64,000 nucleotides of DNA, taken from the NCBI RefSeq assembly GCF_963691925.1, contig NC_084985.1:18939935-19003934 (forward strand). Direction: 5' to 3'. The translations under genes were made by a program, and so were the position numbers. Position 1 is the stretch's first letter. Each line of letters opens with the position of its first letter. Source of the DNA: Scomber scombrus (Eukaryota > Chordata > Actinopteri > Scombriformes > Scombridae). The notes beneath the pieces were generated by a model. That model searched no databases. It saw only the letters and a list, made by a program, of their open reading frames with translations, and was not told the DNA's origin. Below, piece after piece: positions 48,339 through 59,204 of the stretch.

Positions 48339-50634
48339 TCAATCTTGTGTTAATTTTTGATTTTGTGCATCCTGACAAACTGTCTTCCAGTCAACTTGAG
48401 AGATTTCTGCATCAAAATCGCTAGACCAAGCCAATCTTTTACTTTCCGAGGATTCTTTAGATGCATCTACAATCATTTTATACAGGAAGGATACCTGGCC
48501 CCGGCCTTGAAGATGATCTAGTATGGCCTTTTCAAGATTAGACAGAGGGGGTTTATGAGGGGATTGTTTAGATGCTGTTATAATGTAATTCCTAACTTGT
48601 AGGTATTTAAAGAATTGTTTTCTCGGGATATTGTAAATTCTTTGCAAATCCTCAAAGCTATAAAGAATATCATTGTCATTATACATATCCATAACTTTGC
48701 TGATCCCTCTCTCTGCCCACAGTTTAAAGCCAGGGTCACCTCTACCTGGTGAAAATCTGTGGTTTCCCCATATTGATGTGAAACCTGATATATCTATATC
48801 TATAGCAAGTGTGCTTGCATTTTGTACCACACCTTAATAGTGTTCTTGACAAATGGGTTGTGGGCAGTTTTTAGCAGGTTTTTTCAAAGAATCCGCATAC
48901 AAATAAAGATTTAGGGGTAATGGAGATGTAGTGGCCTTTTCTATTGTAACCCAGGGCACAGAAGCACCGTCCACTAACCAATACATGGCTGCTCTAATCT
49001 AGGCTGCCCAATAGTACCAGAGAAAGTTTGGGATTTGGAGCCCCTTTCATACGGCAAGTAAAGTTGTATGAGTCTGAGTCTCAGGCGTTTATTATTCCAA
49101 ATGAAGTTAGTTGTTAACTTTTTCAATGTATTAAATAGATTTAATGGGGGGTGTAAAGGAATGGATTGGAAAAGATATAAAAATTTGCGCAAGATATTCA
49201 TTTTAACAATGTTGACACGTCCAATTAAGGATATGGGAAGATCTGACCATCTTTTAAGGGATTCTGATACAGATGTTAAAATAGAATTATAGTTCTCTGG
49301 AACTAGGTCCTTTATGTCTGGAGTAATTTTTATTCCCAGATAGGTAAAGCCACAAGGTGAATTTTGAAATGTATTAGACACTGGAAGGCAGTCTCTTTCA
49401 TTCTTCCCAAGAAACAGTATCTTAGACTTTGTGTTATTCACTTTGTAACCAGAAAAACTCCCAAAAGACAATAATTTAGTAAGTGTTGGTAAGGACTGTG
49501 CCAGATTTTTAAAGAAAAGTACAAGGTCATCCACATAAAGGCCAATACGGTTTTCGTAGTTTCCAATTGTGACTCCAGTAATTAGGGGATGGGATCTGAT
49601 TGTCATAGCTAGGGGTTTGATTTGATTGATAATACAAACAGGAGGGGCGATAGCGGGCACCCCTGACGTGTGCCCCTGGATAGGCTAAAGGGTTTGAAGT
49701 AATGGTATTAGTCAGAACCTCTGCGCTAGGGCTACTGTATAACAGTTTTATCCATTTAATTATATTTTCTCCAAGGCCAAATATTGGGAGTATTTCAAAC
49801 AGATACGGCCATTACACCCTGTCAAAAACCTTCTTGGCATCCAGGGATAGAATGGCTGCATCTGGACACCCCTCTTCAAAATGTAAAATGTTAAGCACCC
49901 TTCTCAGATTGTGAAATGCCTGCCTGCCTCCGATAAACCCGGTTTGATCTACATGTATAAGATCTGGTAGGTATTGTTCTAGCCTTAGTGCTATGATTTT
50001 AGCTATGAGTTCAAGGTCAGTAGGAGTCACATTTCAAAGATAAAGATAAATGTATTGATCCCACAGTGGGCAAAATTAATTGCTACAGCAGCTCAAAAAA
50101 TAGTGATATAGAAAAAAACCCAAAAACAAACAAACAAACAAAAACAAATATATACAACAATAAAATTAAAAACTAAATAAAAAGACCCTTAAATGCAATT
50201 ATAACATATACATATATATGCAATTATAACATAAACATATATATATATAAACAACAATAAAAATTATAAACTAAATAAAATAAAATGTTGGCGGTCTATC
50301 AGGTTTCAGGATGTTTGTAATAACGGCTCTGGAAAGAGAAGGTGGCAAGGAGTTGGTTCTGAATGCCTCTTCAAACATATTTAAAAGAGGAGGCAGCAGC
50401 TTATCTTTAAAGGTTTTGTAAAAGTCGATGGGGAGCCCATCAGGGCCTGCCGCTCCCCCCCCCTTCATGCACGCGAGGGCCTCCTGTAACTCTGAAAGCT
50501 CCACTGGCCTGTCTAGGGTTTCTTGGTCCTCAGGAGAAAGAGTGGGGAACTCAAGCCTATCGAGAAAACTGTTTTGTATACTTTTGTTGGCAGTTGTCCT
50601 AATTCCATTTAATTTTTCTACCTCATGAATGCTT
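48339..50634 (-). pseudogene. L1-like reverse transcriptase ORF, decayed
   Basis: Read on the minus strand from the truncated 5' end: GPDGLPIDFYK (RT motif start), then after the nested insertion DLELIAKIIALRLEQYLPD, HVDQTGFIGGRQA, the FDRV end of the next motif, and the catalytic box YVDD (YADD in most relatives) within IGLYVDDLVLFF. GYKVNNTKSKI and FTYLGIKI are further RT landmarks. C-terminal L1-type sequence (TSIWGNHRFSPGRGDPGFKLWAERGI) follows to about 48,339. Several frame breaks separate the pieces, and the endonuclease domain is lost by truncation. Clade call (L1/Tx1 rather than L2 or RTE) rests on recall of these motifs. Confidence 0.8.
50036..50285 (-). mobile_element. Nested AT-rich insertion inside the LINE
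   Basis: The LINE frame stops after DRPPT and resumes at DLELIAK across about 250 bases of foreign DNA. Read on the minus strand this ends GGGATCAATACATTTATCTTTATC, the usual 3' end of another fish non-LTR family (GGGATCAATAAAGTATC type). The interior is A/T-rich and itself holds internal direct repeats (ACAACAATAAAA..., GCAATTATAACATA...). No target duplication was resolved. Confidence 0.6.
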
Positions 50635-50745
50635 GCTGCTTGCAGCTTTAATTATTTTTTTGTATTATCTTTTCCAACTACACATTCTGATATTTAGTTT
50701 GAGACTGTGAAGTTAGTGTGAGGAAAACAAGGGCGAGGAGTTCCC

Positions 50746-53401
50746 CTACTGCTGCATCTTCTTCAGGATCTTCTCCAGCGGGGGTCTGTCTTTCACTGGG
50801 ATGACCCTTTTCCACAGACCCATGAACTCCCTCTTTTGAACCAGTCCCTGGAGCATCATATGGCCATAGTGCCTGTACAGACATACATTTTTCAATTAGC
50901 ACTTGAAAGTAAAAGCACACTGAACTGAAATATATAAGACTTACTGTGACTGAAATACATTTTTCACAAGAGCTACAAACACTATATCATGCAAAATTGA
51001 GTCACTCACCTGACTTCTGGGGCAGCATCCACAGACATTTTACAGACCGCAAAAAGGTAACGCTCTGCAAAGGTCTTTCCTGCTGACAAGATGCGATCCT
51101 CTCCAACAATGTCCGCCAGCTGGCGGAGGTGCTGGGCTGTGCTCCCCCTCACTGCAGCACAAAGGTGCCTGAGGAAGAAAAAAGAAAGAGGGGAATGTGA
51201 GAAAAACGACTATGAATTTCATTTACTTTAAATGTTGCTTTTACTACACTTGCTACTAAATTCTGATTAGTTTATGTCTTCTTACCTCAGACCTGTGTTG
51301 AGGAGAGCCGTAATGACTCTACTAGGACTGCAGCCTTCCACCAGCGCATCCAAGGCAAGGTTGGCCTGCTTGTGAATGAAGGTAGCTGTTGTTTGTGCCA
51401 ACTTCAGGAGCAGGACTCGGCCTGTCGTCTCTACCATTGAGTCCATTTCCTTCCCCAGGTGAAGATGGAGGTCACGGATGGTGTCCATTGCTGCACAGGC
51501 CACATTTGAGCGCAGATTGTTCACCTAGACAGTAAGAAAGAACATCAGTCAGTACTTGTGTGTACTGTATAAGTAGATGAGCTTGTAGGGAAATGAGAAC
51601 TGCATACAACACAAAGACAAACAGTAAAATATCTACAATACCTCTTCTGTGAGGGCCTGGCAGACGTCATGCAGTTTAGTCTGCAGAACTTGTGGATGGT
51701 GTCTTGTCAGAGCTTGAATGGATTTTAATCCCTCCATTTTCTTCACCCTGTTTAAATGACATGTTTGAACAGTGTTAGTCAATGCTTCAGAAACATACCA
51801 CTGGATATACTGTTTAAAATGTTTCTCTACACTTATGTAGTGTCAGTATCTTACCAGTCATCTGATTCAAGCTGCTTGAAGCAGAGGGACAGGCTCTCTG
51901 TAGGCTTGTCCAGAGGCTGGAGCTCTTCCTGACAGGCTCCTCTGTGAGGCTTTTGGAGGCGAAGGTTTGTCCCACGACGAGGTTCTCTCCTCTTGGTAGG
52001 AACGGCTTTTGTCGGAGGTGATGGAACAGCAGCGGTCCTTGCTGCTGCTGTCTCATTGGGAGCTGCTGTCCTCTTAGGAGCTGCTGTCCTCTTGGGGACT
52101 ACTGTCTCTTTTGGAGCTGCTGTCTTTCTAGAGGCTGCTGTGGTACGAGGTACAGGGAGGTTGATGAGCTGGCATTGTTGCACTAACTCGTTAACCTTAC
52201 CCCTATACGTCTGCAACTTGCATCCATCAGCTATCTCCTTGACTGTTGAGATTTAAAAAGAAAATAGTTATTATGATTGAAATTTTAACCTCTTTGCTAT
52301 AATTACAACTTTACCTATTTCTAATCAAGTTCTCATAAAGACAGTTGTTATCACTCAACGGTATGAACTTACATGCTCCACTGAGGTTTGCAGACATCAC
52401 CGGGAGACGAGATGCTCTTCTGCTTAATGGAGCTGCTGTGGGAGGGGGAGTAGGGGTGAAGGGTGAAGGGATGGGGGTCTCTATCTGTGATAAACACCTC
52501 AGCTCACTGGGAGTGTGTGTGTCCACAGAGCTGAGGCTGTCCACAGAGCAGATGGAGGTGACTGGGCTTAGGTTCCTGGTTTCTAGCTTGGCCATTTTAC
52601 AGGCAATCACTGCTGCTTCGCTGCCCAGATGCAACTTCTCCTCAAAGAAGGGGTCCTCATCATTCCACAGTTCATCCAAATTTGAGGGTGGCTCCAAAAT
52701 GTTTCTTATCCTCCTTCCTGGCAGAGAGGATTCAAGGTTCCTTCTGGGTGAAGCTGGGGCCTGAGGTGAGGGGAGGGTCTTCTGCTTGGAGAGTCCCATT
52801 CTCTCCAGAACTGCATTGTAGCGGGTTTCCAGGGAAGTGCACAGTTTCTCTGCACTTTCAATCAGTGAAGCCCTGTGAACCCTTTCAGCTTCCTGGACCC
52901 TAGAGTGAGTGTTGAGGCCACGCTCTCTCCTGTGGGTCTCAAGTGCCTGTGAAAAGAATATACATTGAGTCAATTGGGAATAGTTACAAAATGTAATCGT
53001 ATTAGAATGACAGGGCCATTATATTATACTATATTAATCAATGGGTACTACACTCCAATAAATTTGGTATACTTCATCACTATATCTTTGCATACCGCAT
53101 TGCATTATACTACACTAAGTAGTAGTACTTTTACTTTTACAGTTATCTCTGAAAACTTCATGTTTAAAACTTTATCAAATATATGTTTTGTACTTAATGC
53201 GAAAAAGTTGAATTAAAAAACGTATAAGTACAGTATGGTGTAAAGTTTCCCTAATATACTAATATGTTATTTTATTCTGATACATAACATTACTATACAC
53301 ATTAATCTGAAAATGACTTAAAGTTGGTTACTTACATTGTGATAATTGAAGCTGTTCTTCTGCTGTTGCAGGAAGGTGTTTGATGTGTTGTGGTTAGCCA
53401 T
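50746..53401 (-). CDS. TOGARAM-like TOG-domain protein, copy B
   Basis: Seven exons mirroring copy A: 53401-53336, 52946-52373, 52242-51855, 51747-51642, 51524-51286, 51168-51010, 50872-50746 (TAG). This gives 552 residues, one more than copy A because of an inserted Lys in exon 1. All donors, acceptors and phases are preserved, so the copy looks functional. Counting by eye, 14 residues differ from copy A: one in exon 1, nine in exon 2, one each in exons 3, 4, 6 and 7 (final residue Gln instead of Arg), none in exon 5. Domain layout is as in copy A: Ser/Pro-rich N-terminal half, Lys/Pro/Ala-rich linker, one C-terminal TOG module from about 344. Function (tubulin binding, cilia) is inferred from resemblance to TOGARAM1/2. 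Confidence 0.75.
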
Positions 53402-53795
53402 GAGTATCAGAAAGATAACTGGGACTAAATTGTAAACAAGTCGTAACAAACCTGCGAGTAGTTTCTCTCAACGAGTTCAGTGTTAATCTGACAGGATCTG
53501 TATTCTGTTCTATAAGAAGGTTTAGGGTTATGACATAAGAGGTGTGATGTCAGAGAGGAACATTGGTGATGATGATGTCATAGGCACTTGAAAGGAATGT
53601 TGACAATCACCAGAAAAGCATTTTAAATTTTTGTTTCTTTTCTTTTTCTTTTCTTTTTTTCATTGGGAGCATGTATGGTGTTAAACATAAATGTTACCAT
53701 TTGAGGCATTGTACCAACGTTATTTTATAGCTAATTTTCACCTGTAGTCCCCTTGGCTTGCCAATGGTTTGACAGCTGAGTAGCTTTTAGCAGAG
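50746..53795 (-). repeat. Segmental duplication, unit B
   Basis: Partner of 34093-37145, direct orientation. Its left edge stops about 100 bases from the right end of the LINE insertion. The shared 5' flank includes the paired TGATGTCA words at 53545-53552 and 53573-53580. Confidence 0.93.
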
Positions 53796-53829
53796 TTTTT
53801 AATTTGGTTTTAAAAATACTGGTGGAGCT

Positions 53830-54035
53830 GCAGCTACATTGGACAATAGTTTTATTTTATTTTGTTAATTTTTATAAAGCATTTGATACATTAGGCCCGC
53901 AAAGTTATGATTAAAGTTATGAAATGTTTTGGATTTGGGAACCAATTTTTAAAAGCTGTCAAAAAATATAAAGGATGTAACATACGGTTTAATATTTGTT
54001 GTGGTTTAAGACAAGGTTGTTTACTAAGCCATAAG
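53830..54035 (+). pseudogene. Relic of L1-type reverse transcriptase
   Basis: Broken-frame fragments FYKAFDTL, then CFGFGNQFLKAVKKYKGC and CCGLRQGCLLS. These fit the RT landmarks DFxKAFDxL, LGFGxxFxxxIxxLY and RGxRQGCPLS in the right order on the plus strand. It is short, old, and on the opposite strand from the larger LINE. C-tracts of about ten bases at 54,065 and 54,105 follow it. Confidence 0.55.
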
Positions 54036-54371
54036 TGTAAATTATGGGAACTGTGTCCCACTACTCCCCCCCCCAATAATCAATACAACCAGTAGCCAGT
54101 ACAACCCCCCCCCCAAATACCATATCATAGTGATAAATTAAAAATACGAACGGTCATAAAACATGATAAAGCAGTTCATTTCCTCGAGTCAAAGTAAAGA
54201 ATAACATTTTTCCAACACCTCTGCACCCCTGTATTATAAGACTTGATTGTGTCCAACCCATCCACCTTTATCTTCTCAAGCGACCGTTGTAAGCCCTATG
54301 ATGTTTCTTGTAGTTTATAGTTTGACGTTATGATAGGTTTGTTGCACCATAAATGAAGTTATGCTCTCAGT

Positions 54372-54486
54372 TTTCTCTGGCAAGGACACAATTATGAACA
54401 CACATATCCTAACAGTAAAGTATGTAAGTGCTCTGGCAAGGACAAAATTCTGAATACACACGCCCAAACAGTCAAGACAGTAACCT
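54372..54486. repeat. Two-unit imperfect tandem repeat
   Basis: CTCTCAGTTTTCTCTGGCAAGGACACAATTATGAACACACA...AACAGTAAAG is followed by GCTCTGGCAAGGACAAAATTCTGAATACACA...AACAGTCAAG, a unit of about 58 bases present twice. Confidence 0.75.
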
Positions 54487-54659
54487 GAATGTGATTTATT
54501 TATTTATAAGTCATATGTGGTTTAAAGTTAGAAATGGAATATATTAGTCAAATCAAGTAGGTATGTATCAAAGTCAGTCCATTAGTTTCTTTTTTTACAA
54601 ACTTTTCACTACAGCTCCACAACGAAATACTGTCCTGACAAAGACAGAGGGAATTTCAA

Positions 54660-55830
54660 ACTAAAAAGTTTGGAAGATATCCATTTAATTTCACTAACTC
54701 GCACTGCCGAAGCTTCATATCATCTTCTACAGAAGCGTATTGCGTAAAGCGTATATTTCTTTTTCTGTTTTTTGGAGTAATATTTTTTCTTAGTAATTTT
54801 TTTTGTTGTAATTTTTTTCTTCTGTTTTTCTGAGCCATTTCTTTCCTGAATTAACGAGATACTTTAAAATCCTGCGAGAAGCTCCCACCTGCAAGTATCG
54901 TTAACCCGTATACCACGGCGTCATGAAATGGTCCGCTGCTTGTGTGGAGAGGGGCGCACATCATGCCCTCTATCTGATGTGATTATTTTCCTTCAGCTGT
55001 TAGAAGAGAGGCTATATATGTGGTTAAAACATGCTGCAGCCATTTCATCCTACCATGAAGGCTACCGAGAGAGATCTGTCTTTGTGCACCCTAAAAGGAG
55101 TCAGAAGACCGCGACCTGTGTCCTCGTTAACATGTACGTTAGTGCTTGTGGACGGTGGTGTTTCCTCCTACGTCAATGAATGAATGACACTACCATAAGA
55201 TGGTTGGACTGATTCATCCTGCTGTATACAGCTGGATGAATGAGTCCTCCGTATACAGCCCCAAGCATTTTTAAATCCTTCTCAGTGTAAACATACTTAT
55301 CACAGTATCAGTATCATCCACTGTGATCAATAACAGCAGAATCTCGTCATGTCCTATACCCAAACATGAAGCCTCACTCCACACACCAGCAGCGGACCAT
55401 TTCATGACGCTATGGTATACGGAGAAAGTGTAGGAGTACATCACAGGGAGTCCACCTCTGCGTGAGACCAACTATGACTTTCACGTAATAACGTGATTAG
55501 ATGTTCAACTCTGATGCTTTTTTTCTCCTTATTCTGGTGTGACAGAAATGCTTTTCCGTAGATCAGGAGCAGTAACAGTAGGTTAACGTTACTTGCAGGT
55601 GGGTGCTTCTCGCAGGATTTTCAAGTGTTGCTTTAATTCAGAAAAAAAATTAGTCAGAAAAACAAACAAAAAATGACTCAGAAAAACAGAGCTTTTTAAT
55701 TTATTTTCAAGTGAACGCAATAGGCTTCCGTAATCTTCAGATAAAGTTTTAATTATATTTTTGCTCAAACGAGGCCTGTGGATTATGTCCATTTTACATT
55801 GTAAGGACATTTGGAGGATATCTTCCATTG
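54660..55830. repeat. Large imperfect inverted repeat
   Basis: The left arm (about 54,660-54,960) reappears in reverse on the right (about 55,390-55,830). Matching blocks, left then right reversed: GGAAGATATCC both; CTGAGCCATTTCTTT / CTGAGTCATTTTTTG; AAAATCCTGCGAGAAGCTCC / AAAATCCTGCGAGAAGCACC; CACCTGCAAGTATCGTTAAC / CACCTGCAAGTAACGTTAAC; ATGAAATGGTCCGCTGCT both. The spacer is about 430 bases. It may be a fold-back DNA element or an inverted duplication. No terminal repeat typical of a known superfamily was identified. Confidence 0.8.
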
Positions 55831-57560
55831 GTCAGTATCAACAGGAGGAATGATAACAGTGAAAAAAAACTCTTTCAGTGTTTACTTTGGCTCCTGACTG
55901 CTGTTTCAAGACAGACTTCAAGAATTGTGACTCCGTCCAAAAAGTCAGGTTTTTTTCTGTTTTGTTTTTGTGAAAGACAGACACACACACCAAGAAACTC
56001 AAAACACAAATGATCAAACCCTGAAATGTGATTCACTATCTTGTTTTTGAAGAGTTATTAAAGTTTGGTTTGATAGGATGTTGATTTAAAGTTTGCTTAA
56101 ATATGTTTACACCCTTAAACACATTTAATTCCTACAGGCTGTTCTACAATGACTGCAAGGATGCTTAAAGGCGCTACAGGGACAGTGTGGAGTCTGACCT
56201 TCAACTAGGGGACATGTGTAGCAAGGATTGTGGACTATTACGGAATAAAAAAAACAGAGCAGACTCTGCATTGCGTGCCTATAGCAGATGAACTGAACAC
56301 CTATTTTGCATATCTCAAGGTCAGTGGAGCTCATATTAGTTGGCTGTTGAACAGGAAGGAGGCTGACATCCTGGGGGCAGAGGAGGAGACTGCACTCTCA
56401 GTATCAGACCTGTATCTGTTGTTCACTGATCATAGTTGTGTTCAAGAGCCCCTTACCGTTTGTATAGACCGCGAGGGTATCAGAAGCAGTATTTACTTAC
56501 TCGACACTAGTTAGTTATTTCCCGAAGAATAAACACAGCACTAGCTCCCCGTAAAGCCACAAATCACTTTTGTATTACATTTTTGTTTGTACATAGATGA
56601 TAGAAACATGGTTACATGTTAAGAGATTAGCTTTAGAGGTGCTGATAGGCATATTTCATTTGGATAATGCCAGCCTTTTTCTTCACCCTACTATGACTAA
56701 TGAAGCTAGGCTAACCACTTCCTGGCTCCAGCCACACTGACAAGAGCGGTATTCTGTCTTCTTGTGTAACTGTTGACAAGAAAGCAAATAAGCAAATTTC
56801 ACAACCTCAAAGTATTTCTTCAAGAACCCACCCACCCGCCAGTGTTGGCATAGATGAATTTTTTAGGAGTGGGCAGGGCCTGCCTCTCGTTACGTTAGCA
56901 TGTATGAAATTCCTGCTGTTTGTCAGACGTCTTTGTTTGGCAACACTTTACACAATAAAGGATTCATATTATTTAACAGCCACAGTGGATCACGAAAATA
57001 AACATTACACAGCACTGTTTGTGGAGAACAGTTGGGTAATAATAAATTCTGTTGCACCTAGAATTATTTCAACGAAGGGACACTCTTCACATCACCTTCG
57101 CAACAGACAAGCAGATATTTTGCAGTAACTTGCCAGGTTGTCGAAAATCCTCATTTTGCACCAAACTTTTTCCCTATAGTTCTATAGTTCTATATAGTTA
57201 ATCAGGCAGTCCCCACCAATGGCCTTTTTGACTTACCTTCTGGAATAAGGCTGCACCAAAACCGATTTATTTAAAAAAAAAAAAAAGACTTTACAGGTGT
57301 TTATTTGATGATTTACAGACTTGATGGATTATTATAAGAACCATTTGGGGTGTGTTTAGCTCAGGAGGAAGAGTGGGACATCCACTGATTGCAGGGTTAG
57401 TGGTCTTGCTCCTGCCTCCAGTGTTTTTGAGTGATACACTATTTTTTTTAAATTTCCACTTCATGTAGCCTATTTCACAGTCAGTACTGTTGCAGATTTT
57501 ACATACAAAACGTATCATGAGTTTATGTATATAATACTTATAGATTAAATCATGTATGTA
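55831..57560. other. Intergenic, no gene seen
   Basis: AT-rich, with short ORFs lacking family resemblance and an A-run near 57,274. Nothing else recognised. Confidence 0.4.
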
Positions 57561-59202
57561 CACTGTCGCCCATAAAGTTGGAATAAAATATTTTTTACCT
57601 CTTTCCATGAAATGATTATGACAATGTGATTCATTCTTGACAGATAAAGTGTATATCTTCTCACAACTTTATTAATCAATCTCTTCCAAACATATCACAA
57701 TGAAAATGAAACCACAATTAACCTTTACAAACTGTAGTCAGGCTTAAACAAAATTGTGGGGGTATTGAAACAATAGGATTAAGGCTTTGTTTCAATTCTT
57801 CAGCCTTGGTCAGTTTAACAGGAAACACATATTTGAGAAGATTTTATGCATATGAGTGTCCAATATTACTCTTTCAAATGTCACACAGTCACTAATATTG
57901 AGTATGGCCACCCCTGACACGGACCAGTGCATTCAGACGTCATGGCATACTGTCCACAAGCTTGTTGATGTTGTCAGTGGGCAGGGCGTCCCACCCTTCG
58001 GTCAGAGCTTGGGCTAAATCCTGTAGAGTTTGAGGAATATTGTTCCTCTCATTGATGGATCGGCCTACGGCATCCCCGGCATGCTCACTAGGGTTCATAT
58101 CAGGGGAGTAAGCGGGCCATGGCATCTGCTGCACCCCCTCTGCATCAAGATATTCTCTCACTGCAGCTGCCCTGTGGTCTAGCGTTGTCGTCCTGCAGAC
58201 AAAAGTTGTTCCCATAGACCCGTCTTGCATGTGGGAGGCAATGGTTCTCCAGGATGTCCCTATACACAACGGCGTTAACGTTTCCATCCAGCACCACCAA
58301 TGGTGTCTTTCCTCCATAATGAATACCGGCCCATACCATCATTGAGCCGCCACCAGCTTGAGTGGTTTCCTGGATGAAGTCATCGTGAAGGTTTTCGCCA
58401 CGAATCGCCGAACCTGTTGTCTTCAATCTGTATGGTTAAGGATATAGTGGCTCTCGTTTGTAAAGATATCATGTTGCCAGTGCCCAAGCTGTAATCTTTT
58501 GTGCTCCCTAGCCCAGCGAAGTTGAGCAACTCTGTGTTGAACAGTTAGGCGTGGAAACTTGGTCATTCGTCTTGCTCGGTAAACATCGTGAAGCAACCTT
58601 CGATTTACAGTTTGGTGGGAAACGTTGATTCCATGGTGTATTCTCCACAAACGACGAAGGCGGCTCACTGGCATTTTCCAATTTCTACGGCACAGATTAA
58701 GCAGTTGCCAATCATCTCGTCTGGTAGTCAGTCGTGGTCGTCCCGGAGATTTTCATGGCCTCAAATGATGACCCTGCTCTCAATGAACATTGAGGATTTT
58801 ACAGACCACACCCTGGGATATTCCAAGCAAATCAGCGATATCGGCTTGTTTGTGTCCATCCTGACGGAGTGCTAGCACTCTTTGGCGTATTGTCAGTGGG
58901 GTCGGATGAGGCATAGCCTAGGGAAGTTTTGTGTCAAATTTGGCTGAAAATTATTTCAGACAATTCTGAAAACGTGGACCTCTTGCATACAGGCTTTAAA
59001 CAAGAAACGGACAACACAGCAAATGTCTTGTCTTTTATAGCGCCAAACGAATGTTATTCATGAATTCATTTCACCTGGGGTAATTGGGACACATAATGTA
59101 ATCATTGCACCTGGTCAAAAGGGATTACTGATGCATTTAAATAGGAATACACAGACAATTGTGTTTGAAAACAAAATTATTCCAACTTTATGGGCAACAG
59201 TG
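57561..59202 (-). mobile_element. Tc1/mariner element with intact terminal repeats
   Basis: Ends CACTGTCGCCCATAAAGTTG and, reversed, CACTGTTGCCCATAAAGTTG are inverted repeats of 26 bases with one mismatch, each flanked by TA (57559-57560 and 59203-59204), the Tc1/mariner target duplication. Length 1642 bp is normal for an autonomous Tc1-like copy. The transposase inside is dead. Confidence 0.95.
57940..58914 (-). pseudogene. Tc1-like transposase, inactivated
   Basis: It starts at 58914 (MPHPTPLTIRQRVLALR, helix-turn-helix with ADIADLLGISQG) but meets a stop after KILNVH. The frame resumes with the GRPR hook (SPGRPRLTTRRDDW) and a second HTH (MPVSRLRRLWRIHHGINVSH), breaks again near 58,425, and continues through MMVWAGIHYGG, LQDDNARP and SPDMNPSEHAGD to TGA at 57940. 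The first catalytic Asp of the DDE triad, expected in IFTDES, is Asn here (IFTNES). The second Asp (QDDNARP) and the Glu (PSEHA) remain. Two frame breaks and the lost Asp show it cannot work. Confidence 0.9.
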
Positions 59203-59204
59203 TA

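Larger units (their letters stand above)
47649..50634 (-). mobile_element. 5'-truncated L1-like non-LTR retrotransposon
   Basis: Minus-strand reverse-transcriptase fragments lie inside a perfect 15-bp direct repeat GCTGCTTGCAGCTTT (47634-47648 and 50635-50649). The A-rich 3' tail (T-run at 47,649-47,659 on the plus strand) abuts the left copy. This is the signature of target-primed insertion of a 5'-truncated element about 3 kb long. A second insertion interrupts it at about 50,036-50,285. Confidence 0.88.

Noticed and set aside
53907..54095. 62-codon ORF as a gene
   Set aside because: It is a fragment of an L1-type reverse transcriptase relic, not a host gene.
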